A DNA stretch of 64,000 nt, from assembly GCA_900470155.1 (NCBI GenBank), contig UBZT01000007.1, forward strand, positions 62,001-126,000, given 5' to 3'. Source of the DNA: Hyphomicrobiales bacterium (GTDB lineage: Bacteria > Pseudomonadota > Alphaproteobacteria > Rhizobiales > Rhizobiaceae). The number at the start of each line of letters is the position of its first letter. The stretch's first letter is position 1. Positions 26,952 through 35,905 of this stretch are shown here, one piece after another. The notes below the pieces were generated by a model, which did no database searches, had not been told where the DNA came from, and saw only the letters and a list, made by a program, of their open reading frames with translations. A program made the position numbers and the translations under genes.

Positions 26952-26976
26952 TATTATGCTCAAAATGAGCATAATA
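26952..26976. promoter_or_regulatory. Operator of the nadABC operon (probable NadQ site)
   Basis: A perfect inverted repeat with 11-bp arms (TATTATGCTCA and TGAGCATAATA) around an AAA spacer. It ends 18 nt before the nadA start codon and overlaps the leader or promoter. A CTTGCA at 26887-26892 with TAAATC at 26911-26916 could be the promoter, giving an operator inside the early transcript. Alphaproteobacterial NadQ regulators are known to control nadABC, and a NadQ-like gene lies at 31698-32678; the pairing is inferred. Confidence 0.75.
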
Positions 26977-26994
26977 GTGGGAGGAGAGGCCGCC

Positions 26995-28074
26995 ATGGAA
27001 GACGTTAGAGCCCTGAGGGCCGATCCGGCCAAGGAACATTCGCGCAGCGCAGCCGAGCGTTTCGGCGTGCTGGAACGTCCGGACCTGAGCTACACCCCGG
27101 CCGTCGCCAAGGAAACCGCGCATCTCTATGACAAGGTGAAGGATTTCATTCCGGCCATCGAGTGGCCGGTGTTCGCGCCCTACATCCATGCGATCAATCG
27201 CATCAAGAAGGAGCGCGGTGCGGTCATCCTTGCCCACAATTACCAGACGCCGGAGATCTTCCACTGCGTTGCCGACATCAAGGGCGATTCGTTGCAGCTC
27301 GCCCGCGATGCGACCACCGTCGATGCCGAGATCATCGTCCAGTGCGGCGTGCATTTCATGGCCGAGACCTCGAAACTGCTCAATCCGGCAAAGACCGTTC
27401 TCATCCCGGATGGCCGCGCCGGTTGCTCGCTGTCGGAATCGATCACCGGCGCCGATGTCCGGCTGCTCAGAGAACGTTACCCCGGCGTGCCCGTCGTCAC
27501 CTATGTGAATACGTCTGCCGACGTGAAGGCCGAGACCGATATCTGCTGCACCTCGGCCAATGCGGTCGCCGTGGTCAACAGCTTCGAAAGCGATACCGTG
27601 CTCTGCATTCCCGATGAATATCTGGCGATGAACGTCGCCAACCAGACGACCAAGAAGATCCTGACCTGGAAGGGCCATTGCGAGGTGCATGAACGCTTCA
27701 CCGCCGATGAGTTGCTCGAATACAAGCGCGCCGATCCGTCGATCGAAATCGTCGCCCATCCGGAATGCCATCCGAGCGTGCTCGCCGTGTCAGACTACTC
27801 CGGCTCGACCAAGGGCATGATCGACTACGTCAAGACCAGGCGTCCTGGCCGTGTACTTCTGGTTACCGAATGCTCGATGGCCTCGAACATCCAGGTGGAG
27901 GTCCCCGACGTCGATTTCGTCAAGCCTTGCAACCTCTGTCCGCACATGAAGCGGATCACCCTGCCGAAGATCCTCGACAGCCTGCTCTATATGACGGAGG
28001 AGGTGACCGTGGATCCGGCGATTGCCGGTCGCGCGCGGCTTGCGGTCGAGCGGATGATCAATCTGAAGAATTAG
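26995..28074 (+). CDS. nadA: Quinolinate synthase A
   Basis: A 359-residue iron-sulfur enzyme condensing iminoaspartate with dihydroxyacetone phosphate to quinolinate in NAD synthesis. Cluster ligand cysteines are expected among C117 ([10 protein letters not shown]), C229 ([10 protein letters not shown]) and C312/C315 (PCNLCPHMK), the long-type NadA pattern. Substrate motifs AHNYQTPE and GCSLSES are intact. GGAGGAG lies before ATG 26995; an upstream extension through the operator is rejected. First gene of nadA-nadB-nadC. Confidence 0.96.
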   Translation: MEDVRALRADPAKEHSRSAAERFGVLERPDLSYTPAVAKETAHLYDKVKDFIPAIEWPVFAPYIHAINRIKKERGAVILAHNYQTPEIFHCVADIKGDSLQLARDATTVDAEIIVQCGVHFMAETSKLLNPAKTVLIPDGRAGCSLSESITGADVRLLRERYPGVPVVTYVNTSADVKAETDICCTSANAVAVVNSFESDTVLCIPDEYLAMNVANQTTKKILTWKGHCEVHERFTADELLEYKRADPSIEIVAHPECHPSVLAVSDYSGSTKGMIDYVKTRRPGRVLLVTECSMASNIQVEVPDVDFVKPCNLCPHMKRITLPKILDSLLYMTEEVTVDPAIAGRARLAVERMINLKN

Positions 28075-28105
28075 GAATGCCCGGCCTGTGCTGGGGGAGG
28101 CAGAC

Positions 28106-29698
28106 ATGGCAATCAATCTGGAATCGATGCGGCCGCAATCCTGGCAGGGGATCGACGATATCGTCATCGTCGGCGGTGGGTTGGCGGGGCTGTTCTGCGC
28201 CCTGAAGCTCGCGCCGCGTCCCGTCACCATCCTTGCCGCCGCACCGATCGGGCAGGGCGCGTCGTCCGCCTGGGCGCAGGGCGGTATTGCCGCGGCCATG
28301 AGCCCCGGCGACAGTTTCGACAAGCATCTGGCCGACACGGTTGCGGCCGGTGCCGGGATCGTCGAGGAAAAGATTGCCCGGCTGATGATCTCGGAAGGCC
28401 CGGATCGCATTCACGATCTTCTCGCCTATGGCGTACCGTTTGACCGCGACCTGGAAGGTCATCTGCTGCTGTCGCGCGAGGCTGCCCATTCCGAACGCCG
28501 GATCGTCCGTGTTGCCGGCGACCGGGCCGGCGGCGCGATCATGGAAGCCCTGATCGCCGCTGTACGCCGCACCCCGTCGATCCGCGTCATGGAAGGTTAT
28601 GTCGTCGAGGAACTGATCGCCGAAGGGCGGTTTGTCTCCGGCGTCATCGCCCGTCCCGATGCCGGCCAGTCGAAAAGCCGTGTTGCCTTTCCGGCCCGCG
28701 CCGTCGTGCTGTGCTCCGGCGGTGTCGGCCACCTCTACAAGGTGACCACCAATCCGCCCGAAGCGCGCGGCACCGGTGTCGGCATGGCCGCCAAGGCCGG
28801 CGCCATGATCGCCGATGCGGAATTCGTCCAATTCCATCCGACGGCGATCGATATCGGCCATGATCCGGCACCCCTGGCGACCGAAGCGCTGCGCGGCGAC
28901 GGCGCGATCCTGGTCAACAAGGCCGGCCATCGTTTTATGACCGATCTGCATCCCGACGCCGAACTGGCGCCGCGTGACATCGTCGCGCGTGGCGTCTTCG
29001 CCGAGGTTTCGGCCGGGCGTGGTGCCTTCCTCGATTGCACCAAGGCGGTCGGCAGTCATTTTCCAACCCAGTTCCCGACCGTCTATGCCTCCTGCATCGC
29101 GGCCGGCATCGATCCCGTCACCCAGCCGATCCCGGTCGTGCCGGCGGTGCATTATCACATGGGCGGCGTGGCGGTGGATGCCGATGGCCGCACCTCGCTC
29201 GACGGCCTTTGGGCCGCCGGCGAGGTGACCTCGACCGGTGTGCACGGTGCCAATCGCCTGGCCTCCAATTCGCTGCTCGAAGCGGTTGTCTTTGCCGGCC
29301 GCATCGCCGATCATATCAAGGGTCTGCTGCCGGAGGCGACGCTGTATGAATGGCCGAAGACGGCCGGCGAAAACGATGACCTGGTGACCATCGAAGACAG
29401 TCGGCAGTTGAAGACGCTGCGGCAACTGATGAGCGCCCATGCGGGCGTCATTCGCGACGCGGAAGGGCTGAAGACGCTGATCCGCGAGATTGCCCGGCTG
29501 GAGCGGGAAAACAGCCGGGTCCGCTTCAGCAATATGGCGGCTGTTGCCAAGCTGATCGCTGTCGGCGCCTTGCAGCGCACCGAAAGCCGCGGCGCCCATA
29601 TGCGATCTGATTTCCCCGAGGCCAGCGAAGCCCAGCGCCATCGCACCTATATGACACTGAAAGATGCCGATCGCATCGTTGCCGAGATCATCGGCTGA
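28106..29698 (+). CDS. nadB: L-aspartate oxidase
   Basis: A 530-residue FAD flavoprotein oxidising L-aspartate to iminoaspartate for NadA. The dinucleotide-binding motif [18 protein letters not shown] is at about residues 18-35, followed by [13 protein letters not shown], typical of the succinate-dehydrogenase/NadB family. The active-site segment [16 protein letters not shown] and the [20 protein letters not shown] motif are complete. GGAGG lies 6 nt before ATG 28106; a GTG six codons earlier is less likely. It follows nadA by 31 bp. Confidence 0.96.
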   Translation: MAINLESMRPQSWQGIDDIVIVGGGLAGLFCALKLAPRPVTILAAAPIGQGASSAWAQGGIAAAMSPGDSFDKHLADTVAAGAGIVEEKIARLMISEGPDRIHDLLAYGVPFDRDLEGHLLLSREAAHSERRIVRVAGDRAGGAIMEALIAAVRRTPSIRVMEGYVVEELIAEGRFVSGVIARPDAGQSKSRVAFPARAVVLCSGGVGHLYKVTTNPPEARGTGVGMAAKAGAMIADAEFVQFHPTAIDIGHDPAPLATEALRGDGAILVNKAGHRFMTDLHPDAELAPRDIVARGVFAEVSAGRGAFLDCTKAVGSHFPTQFPTVYASCIAAGIDPVTQPIPVVPAVHYHMGGVAVDADGRTSLDGLWAAGEVTSTGVHGANRLASNSLLEAVVFAGRIADHIKGLLPEATLYEWPKTAGENDDLVTIEDSRQLKTLRQLMSAHAGVIRDAEGLKTLIREIARLERENSRVRFSNMAAVAKLIAVGALQRTESRGAHMRSDFPEASEAQRHRTYMTLKDADRIVAEIIG

Positions 29699-29718
29699 GA
29701 CAGGAAAAGGACCGCATC

Positions 29719-30624
29719 ATGACCGGCAGCTTTCGTCCCGAACTCTCGCCTTTGATGGTCGAAGATCTCGTCCGTGCAGCCCTTCTGGAAGATCTCGGCC
29801 GCGCCGGCGACATTACCACCTATGCGACGATCGGCCCGGAAAAGACGGCGCTTGCCGCGATGAACAGCCGGGAGAATGGCGTGGTCGCCGGCTTGCCGCT
29901 GGCCCGCGCCGCGTTTCGCCTGCTGGATCCGGCTCTGCGTTTCGAGGCGCTGGTTGCTGACGGCGACCGCGTCGAACCCGGCCAGCCGCTGGCGCGGGTC
30001 GAAGGCCCGGCCCGTGCTGTTCTCTCGGCAGAACGCGTCGCCCTGAACTTCCTCATGCATCTCTCCGGCGTTGCAAGTTATACCGCCCGCTTCGCCGATG
30101 AGATCGCCCACACGGCCGCTCGCGTGACCTGCACGCGCAAGACCCTGCCGGGCCTGCGTTCGGTGGAGAAATATGCGGTACGGCTCGGCGGCGGTTCCAA
30201 TCACCGCTACGGCCTCGACGACGCGATCCTGATCAAGGACAATCACATCGCCGTTTCGGGCGGCGTCGCATCCGCGATCCGCGCTGCCCGGGCCTATGCC
30301 GGCCACCTGGTCAAGGTCGAGGTGGAGGTCGATGGGCTCGAGCAGATGCGTGAGGCGCTTGCAGCACGCCCGGATGCGATCCTGCTCGACAATATGGGGC
30401 CCGACATGCTGCGCGATGCAGTGGAGATCAACCGCAAGCATCACGGCCTGTCGGTCGAAGCCTATGGCGAAATCGCCGCGCGGATCGCGCTGGAAGCCTC
30501 CGGCAATGTCAATCTCCAAACCATCAGGGCCATTGCGGAGACGGGTGTCGATTACATCTCGACCTCGAAGATAACCATGGCCGCCCCGACGCTCGACATC
30601 GGTCTCGACATCGAATTGAAATAA
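29719..30624 (+). CDS. nadC: Nicotinate-nucleotide pyrophosphorylase (carboxylating)
   Basis: A 301-residue quinolinate phosphoribosyltransferase converting quinolinate and PRPP to nicotinate mononucleotide. Family residues appear in ALLEDLGRAGDITT, the core TRKTLPGLRSVEKYAV, GGGSNHRYGLDD and KDNHIA. AGGA lies 8 nt before ATG 29719. It is 20 bp after nadB, completing the operon. A weak 5-bp hairpin near 30650-30672 is the only terminator-like signal downstream. Confidence 0.96.
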   Translation: MTGSFRPELSPLMVEDLVRAALLEDLGRAGDITTYATIGPEKTALAAMNSRENGVVAGLPLARAAFRLLDPALRFEALVADGDRVEPGQPLARVEGPARAVLSAERVALNFLMHLSGVASYTARFADEIAHTAARVTCTRKTLPGLRSVEKYAVRLGGGSNHRYGLDDAILIKDNHIAVSGGVASAIRAARAYAGHLVKVEVEVDGLEQMREALAARPDAILLDNMGPDMLRDAVEINRKHHGLSVEAYGEIAARIALEASGNVNLQTIRAIAETGVDYISTSKITMAAPTLDIGLDIELK

Positions 30625-30867
30625 TCTGGTACTGAATAGGACTGAATTTGTCGGATTGTGCCGCCATCCGGCGCGAAATTGTTATTGCTTAATTAATATT
30701 TATCAATGTCTTGGGTGAATATTAGCGGCCATGCGCGCTACTTATCAGGGGTAATTATTGGTTTTTGACGCCCCAGATCGAATCTCCTAGCCCAAAGTCG
30801 TTCTCAGGTTTTTGGTTTTGCGTGCTGCGGATACAAACATTGAAGCCCTTTTCATAAGGAGGTTTGT

Positions 30868-31461
30868 ATGACGAGTATTTCATCGATGTCGAGCGGCGCA
30901 AGCGCGGGCTCCACTCTCTCTATCTCGAGCCTCGATACCAATGGCGACGGCGTCGTCAGCGCCGAGGAACTCGAAGCGGCCAAGCCTTCCCGGACGCAGG
31001 ATCCAACTGTCGAGGGCGAAAACGCCGCGACAGGCATGGCCTCACAACTGACCAGCAGCCTGATCACCATGCTGCTCGAAAGCGGCGCCAATTCTGCGGC
31101 TGGCAATGACCGGCAGACCGAGCATGCACGCGATTTGTTTGCCACCATTGACGCAGATGCCGATGGCACGGTGACGCAGGAAGAATTTGTTACCGGCCGG
31201 CCGGATGACATGAGTGAGGAAGAGGCAATCAGCCTGTTTTCAGCGGCCGACACCGAAGGTGTCGGGTCTCTGACCGAGGATCAGTTCCTTCAGGCATTTG
31301 AGGTCAGCGGACCGCCAATGGCTGCACCGCCGGTAACAGACGCGGAATCCGGCGATGACGGTTCGACGATGAGCCTGCTCGACGTTCTCGACGAGATGCA
31401 GAAGGTAATTGACGCGTACCGTGAAAATTCCGGCGACATAACGGAAATCGAGCAGGCCTGA
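30868..31461 (+). CDS. EF-hand calcium-binding protein
   Basis: A 197-residue acidic protein without an obvious signal peptide; the first 20 residues are Ser/Gly-rich. Two canonical EF-hand loops are present: DTNGDGVVSAEE (23-34) and DADADGTVTQEE (95-106). A third, degenerate one starts at D128 (DTEGVGSLTEDQ) and lacks the usual ligands. The ribosome binding site AAGGAGG is excellent, 5 nt before the ATG. Similar rhizobial proteins are thought to buffer or sense calcium, some secreted by leaderless routes; that is speculation here. It has its own 5' region and 3' hairpin, so it is monocistronic. Confidence 0.88.
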   Translation: MTSISSMSSGASAGSTLSISSLDTNGDGVVSAEELEAAKPSRTQDPTVEGENAATGMASQLTSSLITMLLESGANSAAGNDRQTEHARDLFATIDADADGTVTQEEFVTGRPDDMSEEEAISLFSAADTEGVGSLTEDQFLQAFEVSGPPMAAPPVTDAESGDDGSTMSLLDVLDEMQKVIDAYRENSGDITEIEQA

Positions 31462-31466
31462 TAGCC

Positions 31467-31496
31467 AATGCCGGATTGTGGCGGCAGTCCGGCATT
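31467..31496 (+). terminator. Hairpin after the EF-hand gene
   Basis: A perfect 9-bp stem AATGCCGGA / TCCGGCATT with a 12-nt loop begins 5 nt after the stop codon. No T-run follows. It abuts the MscS remnant on the other strand. Confidence 0.55.
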
Positions 31497-31630
31497 CAGG
31501 CCGTCTTCGCCTCGGCGTCTTCGGATTGCCGGGGCAGGCTGACGGACGGAGCGAAGCCGTGATACGTCACCTGCGGGAACGGGATGGACATTCCGTTCCC
31601 GTCGAAGCCGTTTCTCACCTTCTTGCTCAT
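31496..31630 (-). pseudogene. Remnant of a MscS-type mechanosensitive channel (C-terminus only)
   Basis: The minus-strand frame encodes about 44 residues containing SKKVRNGFDGNGMSIPFPQV. This is the typical C-terminal end of small-conductance mechanosensitive channels (KxxFdxnGIxIPFPQ). The rest of the channel is absent: upstream lies the end of the nadQ gene. A deletion probably removed the body of the gene. The internal ATG used as the boundary here is not claimed to be a functional start. Confidence 0.6.
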
Positions 31631-31697
31631 GTGCTGCGATGTCGATGACCGGCCCGCATGTGTTATTGCTGCCAGGGAGCAGCAGCGGCGCTTGAGG

Positions 31698-32678
31698 TCA
31701 ACCTCCGGCACGACCGCCGAGCTTCAGCCCGGGTGCCGGTCTCTCGTCGAGAATCTGGCGCCGGAAGCGAAAGAGTGCTGCCGGGCGTCCACCCGTTGCG
31801 GATTGCGTAGAGCCGGTCGGTTCGACCAGTTCCGCACCCTCGACCAGCCGGCGAAAATTCTGTTTGTGCAAATGCCGGCCCGAGATCGCCTCGACGGTGG
31901 CCTGCAGGTCGGTCAGGGTGAATTCCGGCGGCATGAGCTCGAAGACCACCGGTCGGTATTTGATCTTGCCGCGCAGCCGCGCCAGCGCCGTGGCCGCAAT
32001 CCGCCGGTGGTCGTGGCGCATCGGTATGCCGAGCGCATTGGCAATCCGCCGGTTCGATACGCGGCCGTCGAGTACGGCCTCGTCCAGCATGCCCGCCTCG
32101 TAAAGCAGTTCATAGCGCTCCAGCACGCGTTCTTCATCGAAGGGGAAATCATCGAGCCCGAAGGCGAGCTTCAGCCGGGCCCGCCGCGCGATCGAAGGGC
32201 CGCCGGCGGTGGCCGCCATCGGCTCTTCCGCCCAACGCTGAAGAGCCGGCAGGATGACCTGGTCAAGCACCAGCGGGCGTCCCTGGCGCCAGTCCTCCCA
32301 GGGCAGGTAGCCATACCAGTCACGCCATTTGGCCCCGGATGCCTCGAGTCGTGCGGCACGCTCGGTCTCCATACGGGTCAAGGCCAGATAACCGACCGAG
32401 ACCACATGGGGTCCGCGATCGCCCGGCATCTTGTGCCGTCCACGGTCTCCGAACGTATAGAGCTGTTCGATATAGCCAAGGTCGAGGGCGGTCTGCGCTT
32501 CGACCGTGTGGCGCAGCGACATTTCCATCGTCCGGTGGCGTGTCGGATCAAAGGGCCCAAACGGCAGGCCTTCGAGGGAACTGTGGTTTTCGCCGACGAC
32601 CAGCAGGCGCGGGCTGCGCCCCGCCATTGCGACGATGGCAGCATTGAGCCCGATCTCGATCTCGGCCGTAGCGCTCAT
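31698..32678 (-). CDS. nadQ: NadQ-type transcriptional regulator of NAD synthesis (NrtR-like Nudix + winged helix)
   Basis: A 326-residue protein resembling the alphaproteobacterial NAD regulator group distantly related to NrtR. The first ~200 residues form a Nudix-like region without a canonical Nudix box, so it should bind rather than hydrolyse its ligand. The C-terminal winged helix is seen in FELMPPEFTLTDLQATVEAI and GRHLHKQNFRRLVE. It sits close to nadABC, whose operator is a perfect palindrome. Its ATG overlaps the stop of the phosphatase gene (ATGA), so translation is coupled in an operon ygfZ-HD-phosphatase-nadQ. Symbol assignment is by resemblance and context. Confidence 0.75.
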   Translation of the reverse strand: MSATAEIEIGLNAAIVAMAGRSPRLLVVGENHSSLEGLPFGPFDPTRHRTMEMSLRHTVEAQTALDLGYIEQLYTFGDRGRHKMPGDRGPHVVSVGYLALTRMETERAARLEASGAKWRDWYGYLPWEDWRQGRPLVLDQVILPALQRWAEEPMAATAGGPSIARRARLKLAFGLDDFPFDEERVLERYELLYEAGMLDEAVLDGRVSNRRIANALGIPMRHDHRRIAATALARLRGKIKYRPVVFELMPPEFTLTDLQATVEAISGRHLHKQNFRRLVEGAELVEPTGSTQSATGGRPAALFRFRRQILDERPAPGLKLGGRAGG

Positions 32679-33211
32679 CGGCTGATGGTTTCACTCAACG
32701 GTAAAGGCAGGGCGAAAGGCGTATTGCCATCCGCATCGGCACCGCGCCCGATCGACTTGACCGCCGCGATCAGCCTGCCACCCCGGCCAAGCATCTGGTC
32801 GCCGATCTCGATCAGCAGCATATTCGGCGTGGCAAACGGCGATGCCGCGCGCAATCTGTTGGCCAGATCCTCGTCATCGTCATCCGGCGCGACTGCCAGG
32901 CTTGCGATCAGGGCTGCGGCCGGCGAGCGCGATACGCCCATCCAGCAATGCACGATCAAGGGCGCCTCACGATCCCAGGACCGGGCAAAGTCGATGATCT
33001 GACCGACATGCACCTCCTGCGGCGCGATCAGGTCGCCGGTCCCGGCAACCGTGATGTCATTGACCCCGAGCTTCAGATGCCGGTCCGCGCGGATGACTGC
33101 CGGCCGATGGAAATCCTGATTGACGGCCAAAAGGCTGATCATCTCGCACGCCTTGTGGCGAACGGCCATTTCCGCGATGCGCGCGAGTGGCGAAACGACG
33201 ATCAGGCTCAT
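32675..33211 (-). CDS. Tyrosine-phosphatase family protein
   Basis: A 178-residue cytoplasmic protein with the P-loop phosphatase signature HCWMGVSRS (nucleophile C89, arginine R95). The preceding D60-region (GTGDLIAPQEVHV) resembles dual-specificity phosphatases. It lies between the HD hydrolase and NadQ genes with 4-nt overlaps at both ends (ATGA), implying a coupled operon. The substrate is unknown; small-molecule phosphates are as likely as phosphoproteins. Confidence 0.82.
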   Translation of the reverse strand: MSLIVVSPLARIAEMAVRHKACEMISLLAVNQDFHRPAVIRADRHLKLGVNDITVAGTGDLIAPQEVHVGQIIDFARSWDREAPLIVHCWMGVSRSPAAALIASLAVAPDDDDEDLANRLRAASPFATPNMLLIEIGDQMLGRGGRLIAAVKSIGRGADADGNTPFALPLPLSETISR

Positions 33212-33837
33212 CTTGCCTCCATGGGCAGGTTCGCGCGCTGAGCTTCCAGCGCCTCGAAGCGCTCCAGGAACTTTGCCTGAGCCAGATAGGCGGGCAGGGG
33301 CTCGATTGCCACCATGTCACGGGTAAAGCCGCGCGGTTGGCCAAAATACTTGCGCGCCTCTGCCTCGGAAAATCCGGCGAGCACGGTGGCCTCGAAATAG
33401 GCGCAGACGATATCGGCCTTCTTGATCTGGTCTTTCAATGACGCTTTGGCATGCGCCGGCAGGCTGAAGCGCAGATGGATGGCCGCCTCCAGCCGCTTTT
33501 CGACAACCTTGTAGCCGCCGCCGACCACTGCCTTGAACGGCGAGATCATGTCGCCGATGACATATTCCGGCGCATCGTGCAGCAAGGCGACCAGCAGATC
33601 ATCCAGCGTCGCCTTCGGGTTCGACCGGCGAAAGATGTCCTCGACGATCAGGCTGTGCTGGGCAACTGAAAAGGCGTGGTCGCCAGAGGTCTGGCCATTC
33701 CATCTTGCGACACGGGCAAGGCCATGGGCAATGTCGGAAATCTCCACGTCGAGCGGCGAGGGATCGAGAAGGTCGAGCCGACGCCCCGAAAGCATGCGCT
33801 GCCAGGCACGTCCCGAAACGGTGTCAGCCGGAAGCAT
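33208..33837 (-). CDS. HD-domain phosphohydrolase (YfbR-like)
   Basis: A 209-residue HD hydrolase. Metal ligands are visible in DHAFSVAQHSL, the doublet in LLHDAPEYVIGDMISP, and the distal KKADIVCAYFEA segment, the pattern of 5'-nucleotidase YfbR relatives that act on deoxynucleoside monophosphates. It overlaps the phosphatase gene downstream by 4 nt and begins 2 nt after the ygfZ stop. The N-terminal TVSGRAWQRMLSGRRLDLLD is a recurring feature of this subgroup in alphaproteobacteria. Confidence 0.85.
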   Translation of the reverse strand: MLPADTVSGRAWQRMLSGRRLDLLDPSPLDVEISDIAHGLARVARWNGQTSGDHAFSVAQHSLIVEDIFRRSNPKATLDDLLVALLHDAPEYVIGDMISPFKAVVGGGYKVVEKRLEAAIHLRFSLPAHAKASLKDQIKKADIVCAYFEATVLAGFSEAEARKYFGQPRGFTRDMVAIEPLPAYLAQAKFLERFEALEAQRANLPMEAR

Positions 33838-33839
33838 GC

Positions 33840-34679
33840 TCAGCTTTCCTCCGCGTTTGTCGGGAAGGTCAGCGCCGTCCAGCCGGGCAGGCTGACAGCA
33901 ATCGGCACCTCTCCGGCAAGGATCGCCGCACCCTTGGCCATGGCTTCGCCAGCTTTGTCGATGCGCAGGATGGCGAGCCCGCGCAGCCCGGCCACCGTCC
34001 CGAGCGTGCCGATGATCTTGCCGTCAACTGTCACGTCGCTGCCGCTCGGGGGAAGAGGGCTTTCGGCCGCCACGATCACTGCGCGGCGCCGTGCCGTCGA
34101 GCGATGATGCATGCGCGACACCACTTCCTGGCCGACGTAACAGCCCTTCCGGAAGGATACCCCGCCGGATTTATCGAGCAGCACGTCATGCGGGAAGGCA
34201 TCCTGCAGGCCGTAGTCGCTCCCTGATTCGGCCACGCCGCTCAGAATGCGCAGCGCATCATAGGCGCTGGCCGGTCCTGCCTCGGCAGATGAGCCGATGC
34301 GGCGACGAACATCGACGCCTGCCACGGCAAAGCGGTGGTCGGAGATACCTGCATCAGATTGGTCCGTGCCCCAACTGACCGTTGCGCCGTTTTCGCCGAA
34401 AGCTTCGATCACGACGGGCGCGCGCAATTTGTACATCGAAAGCCGACGGATCAGCGCTTCTTGCTGATCTGCCCGCGTGTCGATCACGAAGTCAGCGTCC
34501 TCACGCCAGATCAGGAAGTCGAACAGGATCTTGCCTTGGGGCGTCAGCAGAGCGCCCGGCAAAGCCAACCTCGTCTGAAGTGCGGCCAAGTCCGTGGTAA
34601 TCAGGTTTTGCAGGAAAGGCTCGGCATCGGGACCGCTGATCCGGATGAAGGCGCGGTCGGGCAGAAAAGCTGAGGGCAT
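33840..34679 (-). CDS. ygfZ: YgfZ-type folate-binding protein (GcvT-like)
   Basis: A 279-residue GcvT-fold protein that supports assembly or repair of certain iron-sulfur enzymes. The diagnostic motif KGCYVGQE is at residues 178-185 with the conserved C180. The N-terminal LPDRAFIRISGPDAEPFLQN matches the folate-binding half. It heads the four-gene operon toward nadQ. The ribosome binding site is poor, so the start rests on family length rather than a signal. Confidence 0.9.
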   Translation of the reverse strand: MPSAFLPDRAFIRISGPDAEPFLQNLITTDLAALQTRLALPGALLTPQGKILFDFLIWREDADFVIDTRADQQEALIRRLSMYKLRAPVVIEAFGENGATVSWGTDQSDAGISDHRFAVAGVDVRRRIGSSAEAGPASAYDALRILSGVAESGSDYGLQDAFPHDVLLDKSGGVSFRKGCYVGQEVVSRMHHRSTARRRAVIVAAESPLPPSGSDVTVDGKIIGTLGTVAGLRGLAILRIDKAGEAMAKGAAILAGEVPIAVSLPGWTALTFPTNAEES

Positions 34680-34778
34680 GATAAATCACCGCGATGAGTT
34701 CGATGCCGGAAGAGTTAAGAGCTGCAAGTCTAAACGACAAGCCGCCTCTGTCACAGCCCACAGATTGACCACGGTCAA

Positions 34779-35528
34779 TCAATCGCCAGCGGTGAAGAAC
34801 TTCCAGCGCCCGTCCGGGGTGATGCCGGCACGGAAGAAGTTGTAATTGCCGTATTCCTGCATCTCGGCGACATCGCCGGCAGTGACGATTCGCAGCAGCT
34901 CGACTTTCTCGACCGGCGTCAGTTTGCCGAGCTGCTTTCCGGCAAAATAGGGCCAGACATAGGCTTCGTCCGGTGTACCCTTGTCGACATGCACGAAGCC
35001 GGTTGACAGGATGTCGAGAAGGATGGCCAGGATTTCCATGCCTTCCGGATCACCCGATAGCGACTTCAGCAGGTCGATCGGATCCTTGTCGCTGCCCTCC
35101 AGCTGCACCTGGGTCTGATCCGGGCCGGGATTCATCAGCGGGCGCAGCCGCGAAATGTCGCCTGTCGCGGCGGCGTCGATGATCAATTGACGCATGCGGC
35201 GCACGGGCTCGGGTGCTTTTTCGATGTCATAGAAGACTTCCGCCGGCGGTTCGTCAGGCTCCGGCGCCGCTGTGTCGTGCTGTTCGGGCGCCTTGATCAG
35301 CGGATCAGGATCGGGAATGCCGTCTTCCGGCGGCAGTTCTTCGCCTTCTTCGTCGATGCCGGGTTCAGCCGTACCCGGAGCAGGATTGTCAGCGGCGGGC
35401 GGTGTGATGTCCTTGATATCGGACAACGCCAAGGCTGGACGTGCAGGCAAGATCGTCGCGCCAGTTGCCGCGAAAACGGTCAAGGCGCTCGTCAGGCAAA
35501 GGAGCCGGACCCGCGAAGCGAACGTCAT
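34779..35528 (-). CDS. Secreted conserved hypothetical protein with acidic Pro-rich linker
   Basis: A 249-residue exported protein. A signal peptide covers about residues 1-35 (ending ARPALA). Residues ~40-105 are an acidic, proline-rich linker (EEGEELPPEDGIPDPDP). The C-terminal ~140 residues form a globular domain with RRMRQLIIDAAATGDISRL and VEKVELLRIVTAGDVAEM, ending GRWKFFTAGD. Such proteins are common in Rhizobiales and have no assigned function. AGGGA is 7 nt before the ATG. Confidence 0.8.
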   Translation of the reverse strand: MTFASRVRLLCLTSALTVFAATGATILPARPALALSDIKDITPPAADNPAPGTAEPGIDEEGEELPPEDGIPDPDPLIKAPEQHDTAAPEPDEPPAEVFYDIEKAPEPVRRMRQLIIDAAATGDISRLRPLMNPGPDQTQVQLEGSDKDPIDLLKSLSGDPEGMEILAILLDILSTGFVHVDKGTPDEAYVWPYFAGKQLGKLTPVEKVELLRIVTAGDVAEMQEYGNYNFFRAGITPDGRWKFFTAGD

Positions 35529-35549
35529 GGTGCATCCCTGATTAAAGTG

Positions 35550-35807
35550 TCACTGAACCCGGCGTTCGGGCGAAAACTCGCCGGCAAGCAGCCGGTCCTT
35601 CAGTGCGTCGAGAATGGCTTCTGCGCCATGTTCCCCATGAATGCGAATGGTTTCGCGCATGGCCAGCGCAAACGCGGCGTCCGCGATGATTTCCGGCTCG
35701 ATACCGTCTGCCATGCCGTCGGCCCAGGCTTCATTCTGGTATTCCAGCGCGGCCTGCATCTTTTCGTGAACGATCATTTCGTCGATCTCGTTGCGGCGCG
35801 GTTCCAT
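35550..35807 (-). CDS. Conserved small hypothetical protein
   Basis: An 85-residue, acidic, mainly helical protein starting MEPRRNEIDEMIVHEKMQ. GAGGA lies 6 nt before the ATG at 35807; GTG or ATG codons slightly upstream have poorer sites. No signal or membrane segment. It is 21 nt upstream of the secreted hypothetical gene on the same strand, so the two are probably cotranscribed. The domain is not recognised. Confidence 0.7.
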   Translation of the reverse strand: MEPRRNEIDEMIVHEKMQAALEYQNEAWADGMADGIEPEIIADAAFALAMRETIRIHGEHGAEAILDALKDRLLAGEFSPERRVQ

Positions 35808-35905
35808 GGGCATTCCTCGAAGCACAATCTTACTCAGTCATTAACAACACTATCAGCCTTTTGCCAAAACGACACGGGGCACAGCCAAAAGAGGTGAATT
35901 AATCG

